This document shows positions 53,468 to 63,314 of a DNA stretch of 64,000 nucleotides, piece after piece. The translations under genes were made by a program, and so were the position numbers. Positions within the stretch are counted from its first letter, which is position 1, and every line of letters begins with the position of its first letter. Source of the DNA: Bacillota bacterium (GTDB lineage: Bacteria; Bacillota_A; Clostridia; Lachnospirales; Lachnospiraceae); assembly GCA_023443625.1 (NCBI GenBank), contig JAEZTQ010000071.1:1-64000 (forward strand). Direction: 5' to 3'. A model generated the notes under the pieces. That model made no database searches. It saw only the letters and a program-made list of their open reading frames with translations, and was not told the origin of the DNA.

Positions 53468-54304
53468 ATGAAGAAAATCAGAAAATTAGTAATGATAGTA
53501 ATGATTTGCCTTATTACTATGTCCATCTACATCCCTGCTTTTGCATCCGAAACCAACACGGAGACTGTAACGGATACACCAGCAGACCCTTATTCCGGCA
53601 TAGGTTGTTATATGGCTTTTTTTCAATGTCAAACCACTACCTGGGTATATCGCAATAACTTCGAGGACACTGGCGCTGGATACGGTACAGATATCTTTAA
53701 GTCTGTTTATGATAACGAGTCAAAGACCCCAACCTCAACTATAATTAATGATGCAGTTATTGATGGAGATGGGGAGTACACAATTTCACTTAATTCAGTG
53801 GATTTAAAAGGTTCCACGGATTTTAACATGGTGGGTATCTCGACGAATATTCCCCTGGATTCAGGAATCGAGGTTAAAGATGCGGTTCTAAAGTATGGTA
53901 ATAAAACCATTACATCAGAATACATGCAGAAAATTGATAGCTATGACTATGTACATATCATGCTTATTAACCAATATGACAATACTATGAAAGATACAGT
54001 GAGTACCTTAGTTCCCGTAGATGGTTCAGATATGACGATCACTTTTAAGGTATCTGGATTTGGATACGATAAAGCTCCTTCTGAAGAGGATACAGCAGAT
54101 TCCTCTAAAGAGGAAGACACTAAGGCAGAAGCAACAAATACCCCCGCCCCTACGGATTCAGCTTCTGAAACTAGTACAACCACAGATGATACTACTAGCA
54201 GCAAGGCTATATCTACCAGTACCATAGCGGGCATTATTGTAGGTGTCGTTATAATCCTTGCCCTTATCTTTGTTATTGGTTTCAATAGGAAGAAGAAGTC
54301 ATAA
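53468..54304 (+). CDS. Membrane-anchored surface protein with a module shared with the GH5 cellulase
   Basis: Signal peptide (1-26), a 150-residue module (about 46-199), an acidic and Thr-rich stalk, and a C-terminal membrane helix (about 251-270) with a basic tail (NRKKKS); no LPXTG. The module contains QTTTWVYRN, DGEYTISLNSVDLKGSTDFNMVGIST and FKVSGF, and aligns well with residues 500-665 of the cellulase at 16899-19421. A carbohydrate-binding or surface-docking role is inferred. Its stop is followed by a hairpin. Confidence 0.7.
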   Translation: MKKIRKLVMIVMICLITMSIYIPAFASETNTETVTDTPADPYSGIGCYMAFFQCQTTTWVYRNNFEDTGAGYGTDIFKSVYDNESKTPTSTIINDAVIDGDGEYTISLNSVDLKGSTDFNMVGISTNIPLDSGIEVKDAVLKYGNKTITSEYMQKIDSYDYVHIMLINQYDNTMKDTVSTLVPVDGSDMTITFKVSGFGYDKAPSEEDTADSSKEEDTKAEATNTPAPTDSASETSTTTDDTTSSKAISTSTIAGIIVGVVIILALIFVIGFNRKKKS

Positions 54305-54329
54305 CATACCTTCGAGTTATTACCTACAT

Positions 54330-54366
54330 ATTAGGGATTGTGTTTTTTTAAAGCGCAATCCCTAAT
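54330..54366 (+). terminator. Terminator of the surface protein
   Basis: ATTAGGGATTG and CAATCCCTAAT around TGTTTTTTTAAAGCG. Confidence 0.75.
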
Positions 54367-54457
54367 AATCCCCAAAGTAATAATTTTAGATTCCCAGCTT
54401 CACATAGACCTTTTTACCTTTGGCTTGATGCCCATATCATTACAAATAAGTTCAATA

Positions 54458-54552
54458 AAGCTATCTTAGCATAAGCATTGAACTGACCCCACAAAGTTAG
54501 ATTTTTTAGGTCTAACATATAGGGGTCAGTTCAATCATACTAAGGTAGCTTT
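54458..54552. repeat. Palindromic element with IS3-like ends inside a terminator stem, copy 1
   Basis: Inner palindrome TTGAACTGACCCC to GGGGTCAGTTCAA (54478-54534) with AAAGTTAG/CTAAC inside. It is flanked by an outer stem AAAGCTATCTTAG/CTAAGGTAGCTTT with a T run, the likely terminator of flanking genes. Related to 63169-63264. Confidence 0.6.
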
Positions 54553-54560
54553 TTTTATAT

Positions 54561-55547
54561 TTATCCTAGTATTTCTTCAATTCTTATTAATTCTTCTTTT
54601 GAGAAGCTGGAATTTTCTAATGCTTTTACATTATCTTTTATCTGCTGCAAACGTTTTGCTCCAAGTATAACACTGGTAACCCTGTCTTTACGAAGTACCC
54701 AAGCCAATGCCATTTGAGCTAGACTTTGACCCCTTTCATCTGCGATTTTGCTTAGCTTACGTACTTTATCTATTTTCTCCGACGTAATGTTACTCCTGGT
54801 CAAAAACACACTCTGTCCAGCCACTCTGGAATCCTCCGGTATATTATCTATATATTTGCCGGTTAACAGGCCCTGTGCCAGGGGAGAGAAAGCAATACTT
54901 CCCATGCCCGCTTCCTCCACAGCATCGATACCAGGCTCATTACTTCTATCTAGCATAGAGTAACACATCTGATGAATTAGACAAGGAACCCTGCGTTCCT
55001 TGAGTAGCACAGCTGCCTTTTTAATTCCTTCAGGACTGTAGTTACTGATACCTACATATAATGCTTTACCACTTTGAACAATTCCTGCCAAGGCATCCAT
55101 GGTTTCCTCTAAAGGAGTATCTGGGTCCGGTCTATGGTGATAGAAGATATCAACATAATCTAATTTCATACGTCTTAGGCTTTGATCAAGACTTGCCACT
55201 AGATTCTTTTTGCTTCCCCATTCGCCGTAAGGGCCAGGCCACATATAATATCCTGCTTTGGTGGATACCACTATCTCATCACGATAAGCCCTTAATTCCT
55301 CAGTTATTATTTTACCAAAGGTCTCTTCTGCACTTCCGGCACTAGGCCCATAATTATTTGCCAAATCAAAATGTGTAATCCCTAAATCAAAGGCTCCTAG
55401 AAGCATTTCCTTACTATTGCTATAGGCATCCACATCTCCAAAATTATGCCACATACCTAAACTCATGGCAGGTAATAGTAAGCCACTTTTGCCACATCGA
55501 TTATATTTCATACTGGTATATCTGTTTTTATCTGCAATATATTCCAT
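54561..55547 (-). CDS. Aldo/keto reductase
   Basis: NADPH-dependent carbonyl reductase of the YghZ/Gpr branch. Motifs: MSLGMWHNFGD, HFDLANNYGPSAGSAEETFG with catalytic Asp and Tyr, VVSTKAGYYMWPGPYG with Lys and YYHHRPDPDTPLEETM. Start: the ATG at 55547 has GGAGGAGGG upstream, whereas the longer frame from 55601 has none. It is the last gene of the ABC operon, after the aldolase, suggesting reduction of an aldehyde or keto product. Confidence 0.87.
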   Translation of the reverse strand: MEYIADKNRYTSMKYNRCGKSGLLLPAMSLGMWHNFGDVDAYSNSKEMLLGAFDLGITHFDLANNYGPSAGSAEETFGKIITEELRAYRDEIVVSTKAGYYMWPGPYGEWGSKKNLVASLDQSLRRMKLDYVDIFYHHRPDPDTPLEETMDALAGIVQSGKALYVGISNYSPEGIKKAAVLLKERRVPCLIHQMCYSMLDRSNEPGIDAVEEAGMGSIAFSPLAQGLLTGKYIDNIPEDSRVAGQSVFLTRSNITSEKIDKVRKLSKIADERGQSLAQMALAWVLRKDRVTSVILGAKRLQQIKDNVKALENSSFSKEELIRIEEILG

Positions 55548-55668
55548 AACGCCCTCCTCCGTTAATCCATTAGACTCCAAAATCTCTTTTGTCGACTTCA
55601 TTTCTTTTTACATACAGCTTTCTTTTATTTCCCGGTAATACTTTTACTGTCTGGATTTTACCAGCCCC

Positions 55669-56442
55669 TTAATAATCCTTTAATGCGTCCAGATTATTTC
55701 TTAGTCCTCCGGCAAGTATTCTTACATCCTGTCCAAATACGACAAACTGTACCCCTTTTTTCACAACTCTGTCTGCATCCTCTGCAGAAGGTCCTATGGC
55801 AGCGCCCAGAATTAGGCCTTTTTCTTTCACTCTCTTGCATATGTCATCATATACTTCCTCTAGGTCTGTACCATCCTTGCGTCCACCGATACTACGGGAT
55901 AAGTCTGCTGCACCGATAAAAATAGAATCGACTCCTTCTATCTTCATAATACCATCCAGATTCTCATATCCCTCCATAGTTTCTATCTGCATAATCTTTA
56001 ATACCTTATCATAGGCATTTTCCATATATTCTTTCTCACTATCCAAACCATAGCGTATGGCACGAAGTGCTCCCTGACCGCGAATACCATTATATTTATC
56101 ATCGGGATAGGAACATGCTTTTACTGCTAATTCTGCTGTTTTAGCATCGTTTACAAAGGGAAAGATAATCCCATCCGGTCCCATGTCAAGAATTGCTTTT
56201 AAGCTGGATGGCTCTGTAATAGGTACTCGTACGAAGGCGCAACATCCAGCACCCTGGGCTGCCATAATATGATAAAATATCTCCTGTCTATCTAGTGGCC
56301 CATGCTCAGCATCTATCCAAACATAATCATAACCTGCATATCCAGCCATCTCACTCACCATAGGATCTTTCATGGTTAAGAAGAAACCTTTAATTAATTT
56401 TTTCTCTGCAATTTTTTGTTTTAATTTCGCTAGACCATTCAT
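55669..56442 (-). CDS. HpcH/HpaI-family aldolase
   Basis: Metal-dependent class II pyruvate aldolase such as 4-hydroxy-2-oxo-acid or 2-keto-3-deoxy-sugar acid aldolase. WIDAEHGPLDRQE holds the catalytic His/Glu region, and RVPITEPSSLKAILDMGPDGIIFP, IETMEGYEN and FIGAADLSRSIG are family signatures. Length (257 aa) is normal. It lies between a sugar permease and an aldo/keto reductase in one operon, so it likely splits a sugar acid intermediate. Confidence 0.87.
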   Translation of the reverse strand: MNGLAKLKQKIAEKKLIKGFFLTMKDPMVSEMAGYAGYDYVWIDAEHGPLDRQEIFYHIMAAQGAGCCAFVRVPITEPSSLKAILDMGPDGIIFPFVNDAKTAELAVKACSYPDDKYNGIRGQGALRAIRYGLDSEKEYMENAYDKVLKIMQIETMEGYENLDGIMKIEGVDSIFIGAADLSRSIGGRKDGTDLEEVYDDICKRVKEKGLILGAAIGPSAEDADRVVKKGVQFVVFGQDVRILAGGLRNNLDALKDY

Positions 56443-56468
56443 TTTTCTTCCTCATCTTTCACTCGTAA

Positions 56469-57308
56469 TTAGCCTTTCTCGGCTCCTACAGTAACACTAC
56501 TTAAGAATTTATCTTGGAATAATAAAAATACAATAACTAAAGGAATTGTAACTAGAGTACAGCCCGCAAGCACCAGCTCCCAGGGTACACTTCTTGCAGA
56601 ATCCAGCTCATTTAAGGTAGGCAAAATCAGCATGATTGGCATGAGCTGCTGCTTGGTAAGCATAATTTTCGGGAATAAGATTTCATTCCATTTGCTTAGA
56701 AATTGTAATATAGCAATTGCTCCAATGGAGGGAGCGGAAACTGGTATAATAATCCTGTAGAAGATTTTAAAATCTTTCGCACCGTCAATGCGGGCAGCCT
56801 CTATGAGGGAATCAGGAATACTGACCATGTATTGCCTAAGTAAAAACAAAGCAAAAACATTGGCTATACCAGGAAATATCTGTACTTTGTATGTATTTAA
56901 CCATCCTAGTTTGCTAAAGAGCAAATAGAGAGGTGTAATATTCAACTCCGCTGGAATCATCATCGTAATAAGCAACATAATAAATATAAAATCTCTACCC
57001 TTAAACCTATATTTTGCAAAGGCAAATGCTGCCAAACTTGAAACCATCACTACCAAAAGGGTATATGCAGATGAAACAAAAATGCTATTAAAATAGGTTC
57101 GCATTACAAGACCAGAATTATAATTATATAATCTTGAGAAATTATTAAGGGTAGGTTCTATAGGAAGGCCAGCAACATTGGAGTTAAGCTCCGCAGCTGT
57201 TTTAAATGCACCTGATACCATGACGAATATGGGATATATGAGTATCAGGCTAACTAGTATTAATACAACATGTAATAACACCGTACTAACTCTTATTTTA
57301 TTTCTCAT
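56469..57308 (-). CDS. Sugar ABC transporter permease (MalG/CUT1 type)
   Basis: Six membrane helices and the EAA loop (LIEAARIDGAKDFKIFYRIIIPVSAPS). The C-terminal DKFLSSVTVGAEKG is typical. The ATG at 57308 overlaps the TGA of the upstream permease (TGATG), so translation is coupled; a GTG one codon earlier is less likely. Partner of the MalF-type gene. Confidence 0.92.
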   Translation of the reverse strand: MRNKIRVSTVLLHVVLILVSLILIYPIFVMVSGAFKTAAELNSNVAGLPIEPTLNNFSRLYNYNSGLVMRTYFNSIFVSSAYTLLVVMVSSLAAFAFAKYRFKGRDFIFIMLLITMMIPAELNITPLYLLFSKLGWLNTYKVQIFPGIANVFALFLLRQYMVSIPDSLIEAARIDGAKDFKIFYRIIIPVSAPSIGAIAILQFLSKWNEILFPKIMLTKQQLMPIMLILPTLNELDSARSVPWELVLAGCTLVTIPLVIVFLLFQDKFLSSVTVGAEKG

Positions 57309-58186
57309 CACTCGTCTCCTTTAAAGAACTTCAGCTGAATTAAAGTCAGCATCAATATGACGAATACTAAAATCCATCCTGCCGCACAAGCCATACCGAA
57401 TTGCCCACTGGACATACTATTAATAATTAAGTTGGTATAGGGTGCTACTTGCATGGGAGGATCATAACTTTGTGCCAACATTAGGTTTGGCTCTGTAAAG
57501 ATTTTTAAAGAACCAATGGCGTTAGTGATAAAAGCCATCATGAAGGTGGGTTTCATCAAGGGCATAATAATGCTCCATACGATCTGGACGGAATTAGCAC
57601 CGTCAATATTGGCTGCTTCCGTGACATCTTCACTTATGGTGGTTAATCCAGAGAGAAATATAATAAAATACCAACCAATTGCACGCCAGGTAATTAGTAT
57701 CACTACTGTCCATTTCATCAATTGCATGTCTGATAAGAATGGAATTGCTTTCCCTAGAATTTGATTTATAACACCTACTCTCTCTCCAAAAATAATTTTG
57801 AAACAAAGAGCACTGGCGGCAACTGCACATACTTGGGGAAGAAAGATAATGGGCTTGTATATTCCTTGAAATTTCTTGATTGGTTTTGAACGTACCAATA
57901 ATGCTAGTAGAAATGCGAAAATCATTGTAGGGATAAAGCTACCAATAAAATAAAACAAGGTATTAGAAAGACATTTCCACATGGTGTCATATTGAAATAA
58001 ACTCAAATAATTAGATACCCCTATAAATCTTGCTTTTCCATATCCTTTATAACTAAAGAAACTAATAGCAAATGAGTATATGGCTGGATATAGAAAGAAA
58101 ATTACATAGGATATCATAAAGGGTAATATAAAAATATATGGTATTGCTTTTCTTTTCGGCAGCTTCTTTGTCTTACGCGTTGCCAT
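57308..58186 (-). CDS. Sugar ABC transporter permease (MalF/CUT1 type)
   Basis: Six helices, EAA loop (VTEAANIDGANSVQIVWSIIMP). A basic N-terminus and FSYKGYGKARFIGVSNYLSLF are typical of CUT1. No ATPase gene is in the operon; an MsmX-like ATPase elsewhere is expected. Confidence 0.92.
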   Translation of the reverse strand: MATRKTKKLPKRKAIPYIFILPFMISYVIFFLYPAIYSFAISFFSYKGYGKARFIGVSNYLSLFQYDTMWKCLSNTLFYFIGSFIPTMIFAFLLALLVRSKPIKKFQGIYKPIIFLPQVCAVAASALCFKIIFGERVGVINQILGKAIPFLSDMQLMKWTVVILITWRAIGWYFIIFLSGLTTISEDVTEAANIDGANSVQIVWSIIMPLMKPTFMMAFITNAIGSLKIFTEPNLMLAQSYDPPMQVAPYTNLIINSMSSGQFGMACAAGWILVFVILMLTLIQLKFFKGDE

Positions 58187-58250
58187 CGCTTACCTCCTAT
58201 ATGATGGTATTTGCGGGCAGAGTGCCCCCTGCCCGCATCCCAAATAGCAA

Positions 58251-59630
58251 CTATTGCTGATATGGATTACCAATCTGATTAATCATATCTTTTTCGGCTG
58301 CTGCAAGTGCATCCTCCAGAGACATATTACCATAGATATATTCGTCTAAATATTGAAGTGCTATGGTAACCTCCTGTGAAGAAGCAGGTGTATATGGATA
58401 TACTTTTAAGTATTCCATAGCCTCAAAGTTAACAGGGCCTAAGCTACTTGCATAATAATCATGTTCCGCATTGAAATATGGATCCATCTGTGCAGATTTT
58501 AATGCAGGTATAATACCTGTTACATCATAGATAATCTTAGAGGCTTCTGGATCAAAGCTAAGTCTTGTCATATATTCTGCTGCAAGTTCTTTATTCTTAC
58601 TGCTTGCAGGAATTACCCAGATTGCGCCACCTGCATCAGAACCTTCTCTGATTTCTTCTGGCCATGGTGCAATTGCCCATTTGCCCTTTTGATCTTCTAG
58701 ACCAAAGTTCATGAAATCTGTCTTAAACCAGCCACCGATTAACTGGCTTACCAGTTCTCCGCTACTAAAGGCAGGTGCCCAATCAGCACTCCACTCTGCT
58801 ACTGAACTATTTACACTGGAGTCATGGATCTTCTTAATTCTTTCAAAGGTTAATTTAACATTTGGATCAGATGCTAAATTATAGTTACCCTCTTCATCAC
58901 AGAAACGTCCATCGGTAGCACTTAACATCATCATCAAGTCATAGTTTTTATTTGGTACATTATAATTTTCCATGCTAGCGTTAGGATACTTTTCTCTTAT
59001 TTTTTCACCAGCTGCAATATAATCATCAATTGTTTTAACATCATATGGATTAATACCACATTCTTCAAAGATGTCTGCACGGTAGAACCATACCTTAGGC
59101 TTAATCTCACGAGGGAATGCTAAATACTCACCGTTATATTGCATTACTGATTTTGCAGCATCAATAATATCATCTTCATAAGCTATGATATAATCTCCCA
59201 AAGGCTCTAGTACACCAGCCTCTGCAAATTCAGGTAGCTGTGTATAATTTAAACGTATAATATCTGGTAGATCTTGTCCACTAGCAAGAGCTAATCTTAG
59301 CTTTTGGGCAACATCGCCATCACCACTTCCACCTAATTCTACTTCAATATCAAGTTTTGCATCAATTTCTGGATTAGCCGCTAAAAATTGTTCATTAATT
59401 TTTTCATAGTTTTCTGTCGCAGGAAAAACCATCATTTTCAGTGTAACAGGATCTCCCTCCCAGATACTTGGCTCATCAGAAGCTGTATCTTCTCCCTCAG
59501 TCTCCTTTGGAGCGTCAGTTGTAGCAGGGGTCTTGCTGGTATCATCCGTTGATTTCTCTTCTTTACCACATGCTGATAAAAGTCCAAGACATAATACCAA
59601 TATTAACAAAATTGAAATTAGTTTTTTCAT
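58251..59630 (-). CDS. Sugar-binding lipoprotein (family 1 solute-binding)
   Basis: Lipobox LSAC (Cys21), Thr/Asp-rich linker, then a two-lobed binding domain with INEQFLAANPEIDAKLDIE and the C-terminal EDALAAAEKDMINQI. 459 residues, typical of CUT1. First gene in the operon with an AAAGGAGAGGG site. The ligand is unknown; the aldolase suggests a sugar acid or derived glycoside. Confidence 0.9.
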   Translation of the reverse strand: MKKLISILLILVLCLGLLSACGKEEKSTDDTSKTPATTDAPKETEGEDTASDEPSIWEGDPVTLKMMVFPATENYEKINEQFLAANPEIDAKLDIEVELGGSGDGDVAQKLRLALASGQDLPDIIRLNYTQLPEFAEAGVLEPLGDYIIAYEDDIIDAAKSVMQYNGEYLAFPREIKPKVWFYRADIFEECGINPYDVKTIDDYIAAGEKIREKYPNASMENYNVPNKNYDLMMMLSATDGRFCDEEGNYNLASDPNVKLTFERIKKIHDSSVNSSVAEWSADWAPAFSSGELVSQLIGGWFKTDFMNFGLEDQKGKWAIAPWPEEIREGSDAGGAIWVIPASSKNKELAAEYMTRLSFDPEASKIIYDVTGIIPALKSAQMDPYFNAEHDYYASSLGPVNFEAMEYLKVYPYTPASSQEVTIALQYLDEYIYGNMSLEDALAAAEKDMINQIGNPYQQ

Positions 59631-59814
59631 TTTCCCTCTCCTTTAATGTTAGTTATAATGACACGAATGTTGAGCTCAATCCAATTCATATCTTACAATA
59701 TCAAGTATAGCGACATTCGTTGACAATTTTAATATGAAAATGTTATTATAATCTTAGAAATATTACGATTTTTATTATTATATCCAGAAATTTGTATAAA
59801 AATGAGGTGAATTT

Positions 59815-61338
59815 ATGTATAGTTTAGTAATTGTTGATGATGAAAAGCTCACCCGTGAGTGCCTTTTAAAATATGTCAATTGGAATAAATTATCCATTAG
59901 CTCAATCTATACTGTGGCCAGTGGCTTTGAAGCTTTGGATATTCTGAAGGAACATCCTATTGATATCCTAATCTCTGATATTAAGATGCCAAAGTTAAAC
60001 GGAATTGAGCTGGCAACCCAGGTTAGAGCAGAGTACCCAGAATGCAAGATTGTATTTATAAGTGGTTATTCCGATAAAGAATATTTAAAATCCGCCATTC
60101 ATTTGAAAGTCAATAATTACATAGAAAAACCCCTCAATATCTCAGAAATAGAGAATGTAATGGAAACCATCGTCCATGAGGTAAAAGAGGAGGCTATTAA
60201 AAAAGAAAAGGAAGCCATTCTCGTCTCTGGCTTAGAAAAATCAATTCCTGTTATGAAACAAGAAATAGCTCTTTCTTTAATAAGTCCTCATCTAGACTAT
60301 ACCGAGTTTAAGAAGAAATATACACCCCTATATTTTTCATGGCCAGAAAAATCACCTCTCTTTGTTAGCTGTATTATCCCAGATGAAACACAGGAGAAAT
60401 GGGGCAAGGATAAGGAACTTATCAATGAAATTTATCATATTCTTGATACGAGATTACCCCATAACTCTTTGGATTTTTATGCTGCACAGACCAGAGAAGA
60501 TGTAATTGTTATAATTACCCACCAGATAAACCGTAGTTCATTAATAGAAATTCTTGGGTTATTACAAAGCTTTTTATACCAAAGCTTGTCCCTGACCGTA
60601 ACCATAGGTGTAAGTTCTATTGTATTTGATATTCCTTCCCTACCACAGGGATATCTAGAAGCTTGTAAGATGGCCCAGGAACGATTTTATTATGGTGGGA
60701 ACCAAATATTTACATCCCGCAGTAGTAGTACGGCGCCTCCCCTTGACACTAAACTTTTTGATTCCTTAGAGATTAATTTTGAAGGGGTAAGTAACTTATT
60801 TGATATTCTCCTGGAGCGTAAATATAAGGACATTGAGAATGTAAAGGAGCGATTATATGGCCTTTATCTAAATATGATGGAACGCACCTTAAACAAGAAT
60901 ATCATTCCCTATACTGAGTTCGCTTACATGACATTATTACAAATGCGGGAGTTTATTCTCTTTGGTATGCATGCCTTGAGAACACTAGGGGATGATCAAT
61001 ATGACCCAAAGGTCAAAGATGCCATCTACTACATCCTATGGAATTACTTTAATACCAACTTAAGTATTATTGCCATTGCCAATTCTGTAGGACTCTCCCC
61101 CAATTACCTTTGTTCCTTATTTAAGAAAAATACAGGTACTACTATTAATGATTTTATACTGCAAATCCGCATAGAAAAATCCAAACGATTATTGCGCACT
61201 ACAGATTTGCGTCTTTATGAAATATGTGAAAGAGTCGGTGTTACAGATCCCAATTATTTTAGTGCCCTATTTAAACGTCTCTATGGACAAACCCCACGTG
61301 AATATCGTAATTCCTGTAAAGGTGATGAAAACCAATGA
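59815..61338 (+). CDS. YesN-type response regulator (receiver + AraC HTH)
   Basis: Receiver with Asp55 (ILISDIKMPK), a middle domain of about 260 residues and a C-terminal AraC domain (NSVGLSPNYLCSLFKKNTGTT, VGVTDPNYFSALFKRLYG). Divergent from the ABC operon, so it likely controls it in response to the sugar. Its stop overlaps the kinase start by 4 bp. Confidence 0.9.
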   Translation: MYSLVIVDDEKLTRECLLKYVNWNKLSISSIYTVASGFEALDILKEHPIDILISDIKMPKLNGIELATQVRAEYPECKIVFISGYSDKEYLKSAIHLKVNNYIEKPLNISEIENVMETIVHEVKEEAIKKEKEAILVSGLEKSIPVMKQEIALSLISPHLDYTEFKKKYTPLYFSWPEKSPLFVSCIIPDETQEKWGKDKELINEIYHILDTRLPHNSLDFYAAQTREDVIVIITHQINRSSLIEILGLLQSFLYQSLSLTVTIGVSSIVFDIPSLPQGYLEACKMAQERFYYGGNQIFTSRSSSTAPPLDTKLFDSLEINFEGVSNLFDILLERKYKDIENVKERLYGLYLNMMERTLNKNIIPYTEFAYMTLLQMREFILFGMHALRTLGDDQYDPKVKDAIYYILWNYFNTNLSIIAIANSVGLSPNYLCSLFKKNTGTTINDFILQIRIEKSKRLLRTTDLRLYEICERVGVTDPNYFSALFKRLYGQTPREYRNSCKGDENQ

Positions 61339-63125
61339 CTTCAATAATGACATTTATTAAGAAAAGAATTCTTCCATCCCAATTTAGCAGTAAGCTTTTT
61401 ATTGCTTTCTTTTGTTGTGTTATGCTCCCCATATCCATAGTTCTGCTTAACAATAAATACCGTTCTGAGGAGCTAATCAAAGATCAATCAATCTTTTCAA
61501 ATGAAAAAGCTTTAAACCAAACCGCTGCATTTTTAGAATATAAGCTGTCATCTTTAAAAAATATTATAGATATTATCAGCCTGGATAATACAGTACAGAC
61601 TGTTTTGAAGACCAATCACTCCTATTACCGGGAGAATCAGGGTAATTGGTTTATCCAAACCACTGATATGAAAAATATTATTTACAATTCCTATCTGACC
61701 AGCGATATTAAATCCCTACGCCTTTATATGCAGGATGGACCTGCTAGTTTTGATGAAACAGCTGATTTTAAGGAGCTTACAGAAGCAAAACAGAGTGATT
61801 GGTATGAAAGAATTAATGATGTAGGTTTGTTAAGTACAGTTTGGATTCCCTCATCATTTTTTGATCCAGGGAAAAAAAATCCCTACGTTTCAATCGTAAA
61901 GCGGATACCAGATATGAATAGCATTAATAAATATATTGGAATTATAAAAGGGGATATTCCCAATACCTTTTTTAGGAAGATTGTTGATCAAACCACAACT
62001 ACTCCCAATACCACCGTAGTTCTTTATAACTCCCATAAAGAAATAATTACTTTGGCTGGAGATAAAGCATTAGCTAATGTAAGCACAATAGAAAATATCT
62101 TAGATGATAACACCGTAACTAAGGACGGTTTACTTCATGAGATTTCATATTCTAACAAAAAGTATCTAATAGGGTCCCATGAACTTAAGCAGGCTGACTG
62201 GACCTTAGTAATGATGATCCCAAACTCTGATATACTTGCTTCCTCCAATATATACCAATATCAGATTTTCCTAATTGCACTACTGGTAATGGCCTATTTA
62301 ATTCCAGCCTTATACATTACTTCTCATTCAATTACAAGGCGGCTAAGGAAGCTGGAGCATCATATGAAAAAAGCCATCACCAATAATTTTGAGATTGCTC
62401 CTTTAAATAATGGTTCTGATGAAATAGGAGCTTTGACCAATAGCTTTGATCAATTATTGGAAAAAATCCGATTTTTTATGGAGAAGCAATATGAAGATGG
62501 CTATGAAATAAAGAATCTGGAACTAAAAGTGTTACAGTCCCAGATTAATCCTCATTTTTTATATAATACCCTGGATATGATATATTGGCTAGCTATTAAA
62601 AATAATGTTCCCGATATTTCTAAGGCTGTAAATTCTCTGGGACAGTTTTATAAATTAAGCCTTGGACATGGAGAAGATTTTGTTATGTTATGTAATGAAG
62701 TTGACCATGTAAAATCTTATGTTAATATACAAAATATGCGTTTTGAGAATAGAATTAAACTTGTTATTGATATAAATGAAGATTTTCTATCTTGCCAGAT
62801 ATTAAAGATAATACTGCAGCCTCTAGTAGAGAACTCTATTTTACATGGCCTCAGAGAACGTGAGGATCAATCTGGAACCATCTATATCAAAGCTTTGGCA
62901 AAGGAGAATAACCTGATTATTTCCGTTGCAGATAACGGCATTGGAATGTCAGAAGATGCTTTGCAAAATATGCATAATAAACCAAATAACAATGGCTACG
63001 GAGTCTGGAATATTAATGAGCGTATCCGCCTCTGTTATGGTAGCGAGTATGGACTGCGATTTGTGAGTAAAAAAATGAAAGGAACCTGTGCTTTTATCAC
63101 AATTCCAATTCAAAAAAAGCTTTAA
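61335..63125 (+). CDS. YesM-type sensor histidine kinase
   Basis: Two membrane helices (about 22-38 and 308-328) around an extracellular dCache-like domain; HAMP; His_kinase with QSQINPHFLYNTLDM and HATPase (PLVENSILHGL, VADNGIGMS). 596 residues. Partner of the YesN-type regulator; signal probably a sugar through the binding protein. Confidence 0.9.
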   Translation: MTSIMTFIKKRILPSQFSSKLFIAFFCCVMLPISIVLLNNKYRSEELIKDQSIFSNEKALNQTAAFLEYKLSSLKNIIDIISLDNTVQTVLKTNHSYYRENQGNWFIQTTDMKNIIYNSYLTSDIKSLRLYMQDGPASFDETADFKELTEAKQSDWYERINDVGLLSTVWIPSSFFDPGKKNPYVSIVKRIPDMNSINKYIGIIKGDIPNTFFRKIVDQTTTTPNTTVVLYNSHKEIITLAGDKALANVSTIENILDDNTVTKDGLLHEISYSNKKYLIGSHELKQADWTLVMMIPNSDILASSNIYQYQIFLIALLVMAYLIPALYITSHSITRRLRKLEHHMKKAITNNFEIAPLNNGSDEIGALTNSFDQLLEKIRFFMEKQYEDGYEIKNLELKVLQSQINPHFLYNTLDMIYWLAIKNNVPDISKAVNSLGQFYKLSLGHGEDFVMLCNEVDHVKSYVNIQNMRFENRIKLVIDINEDFLSCQILKIILQPLVENSILHGLREREDQSGTIYIKALAKENNLIISVADNGIGMSEDALQNMHNKPNNNGYGVWNINERIRLCYGSEYGLRFVSKKMKGTCAFITIPIQKKL

Positions 63126-63168
63126 TATAAGCTGGACTAAACTCTTATTCTTAATTGTGCTGTTGAAA

Positions 63169-63264
63169 AGAGAACCTAAGGTACTACCTTGTGGTGACCT
63201 CTTAAAGTTAGTTTTTTAGCACTAACTTATGGGGGTCACCTCACCTTATACCTTAGGTTCTCTT
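63169..63264. repeat. Palindromic element with IS3-like ends inside a terminator stem, copy 2
   Basis: Outer stem AAGAGAACCTAAGGTA/TACCTTAGGTTCTCTT encloses GGTGACCTC...AAAGTTAG...CTAACT...GGGGGTCACC (63193-63240). The inner palindrome resembles that at 54478-54534, but the outer stems differ. Confidence 0.6.
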
Positions 63265-63314
63265 GTTTGGAAAATAATCCTATTATATCGCCACCTTATC
63301 TTATTTATCCTGTC

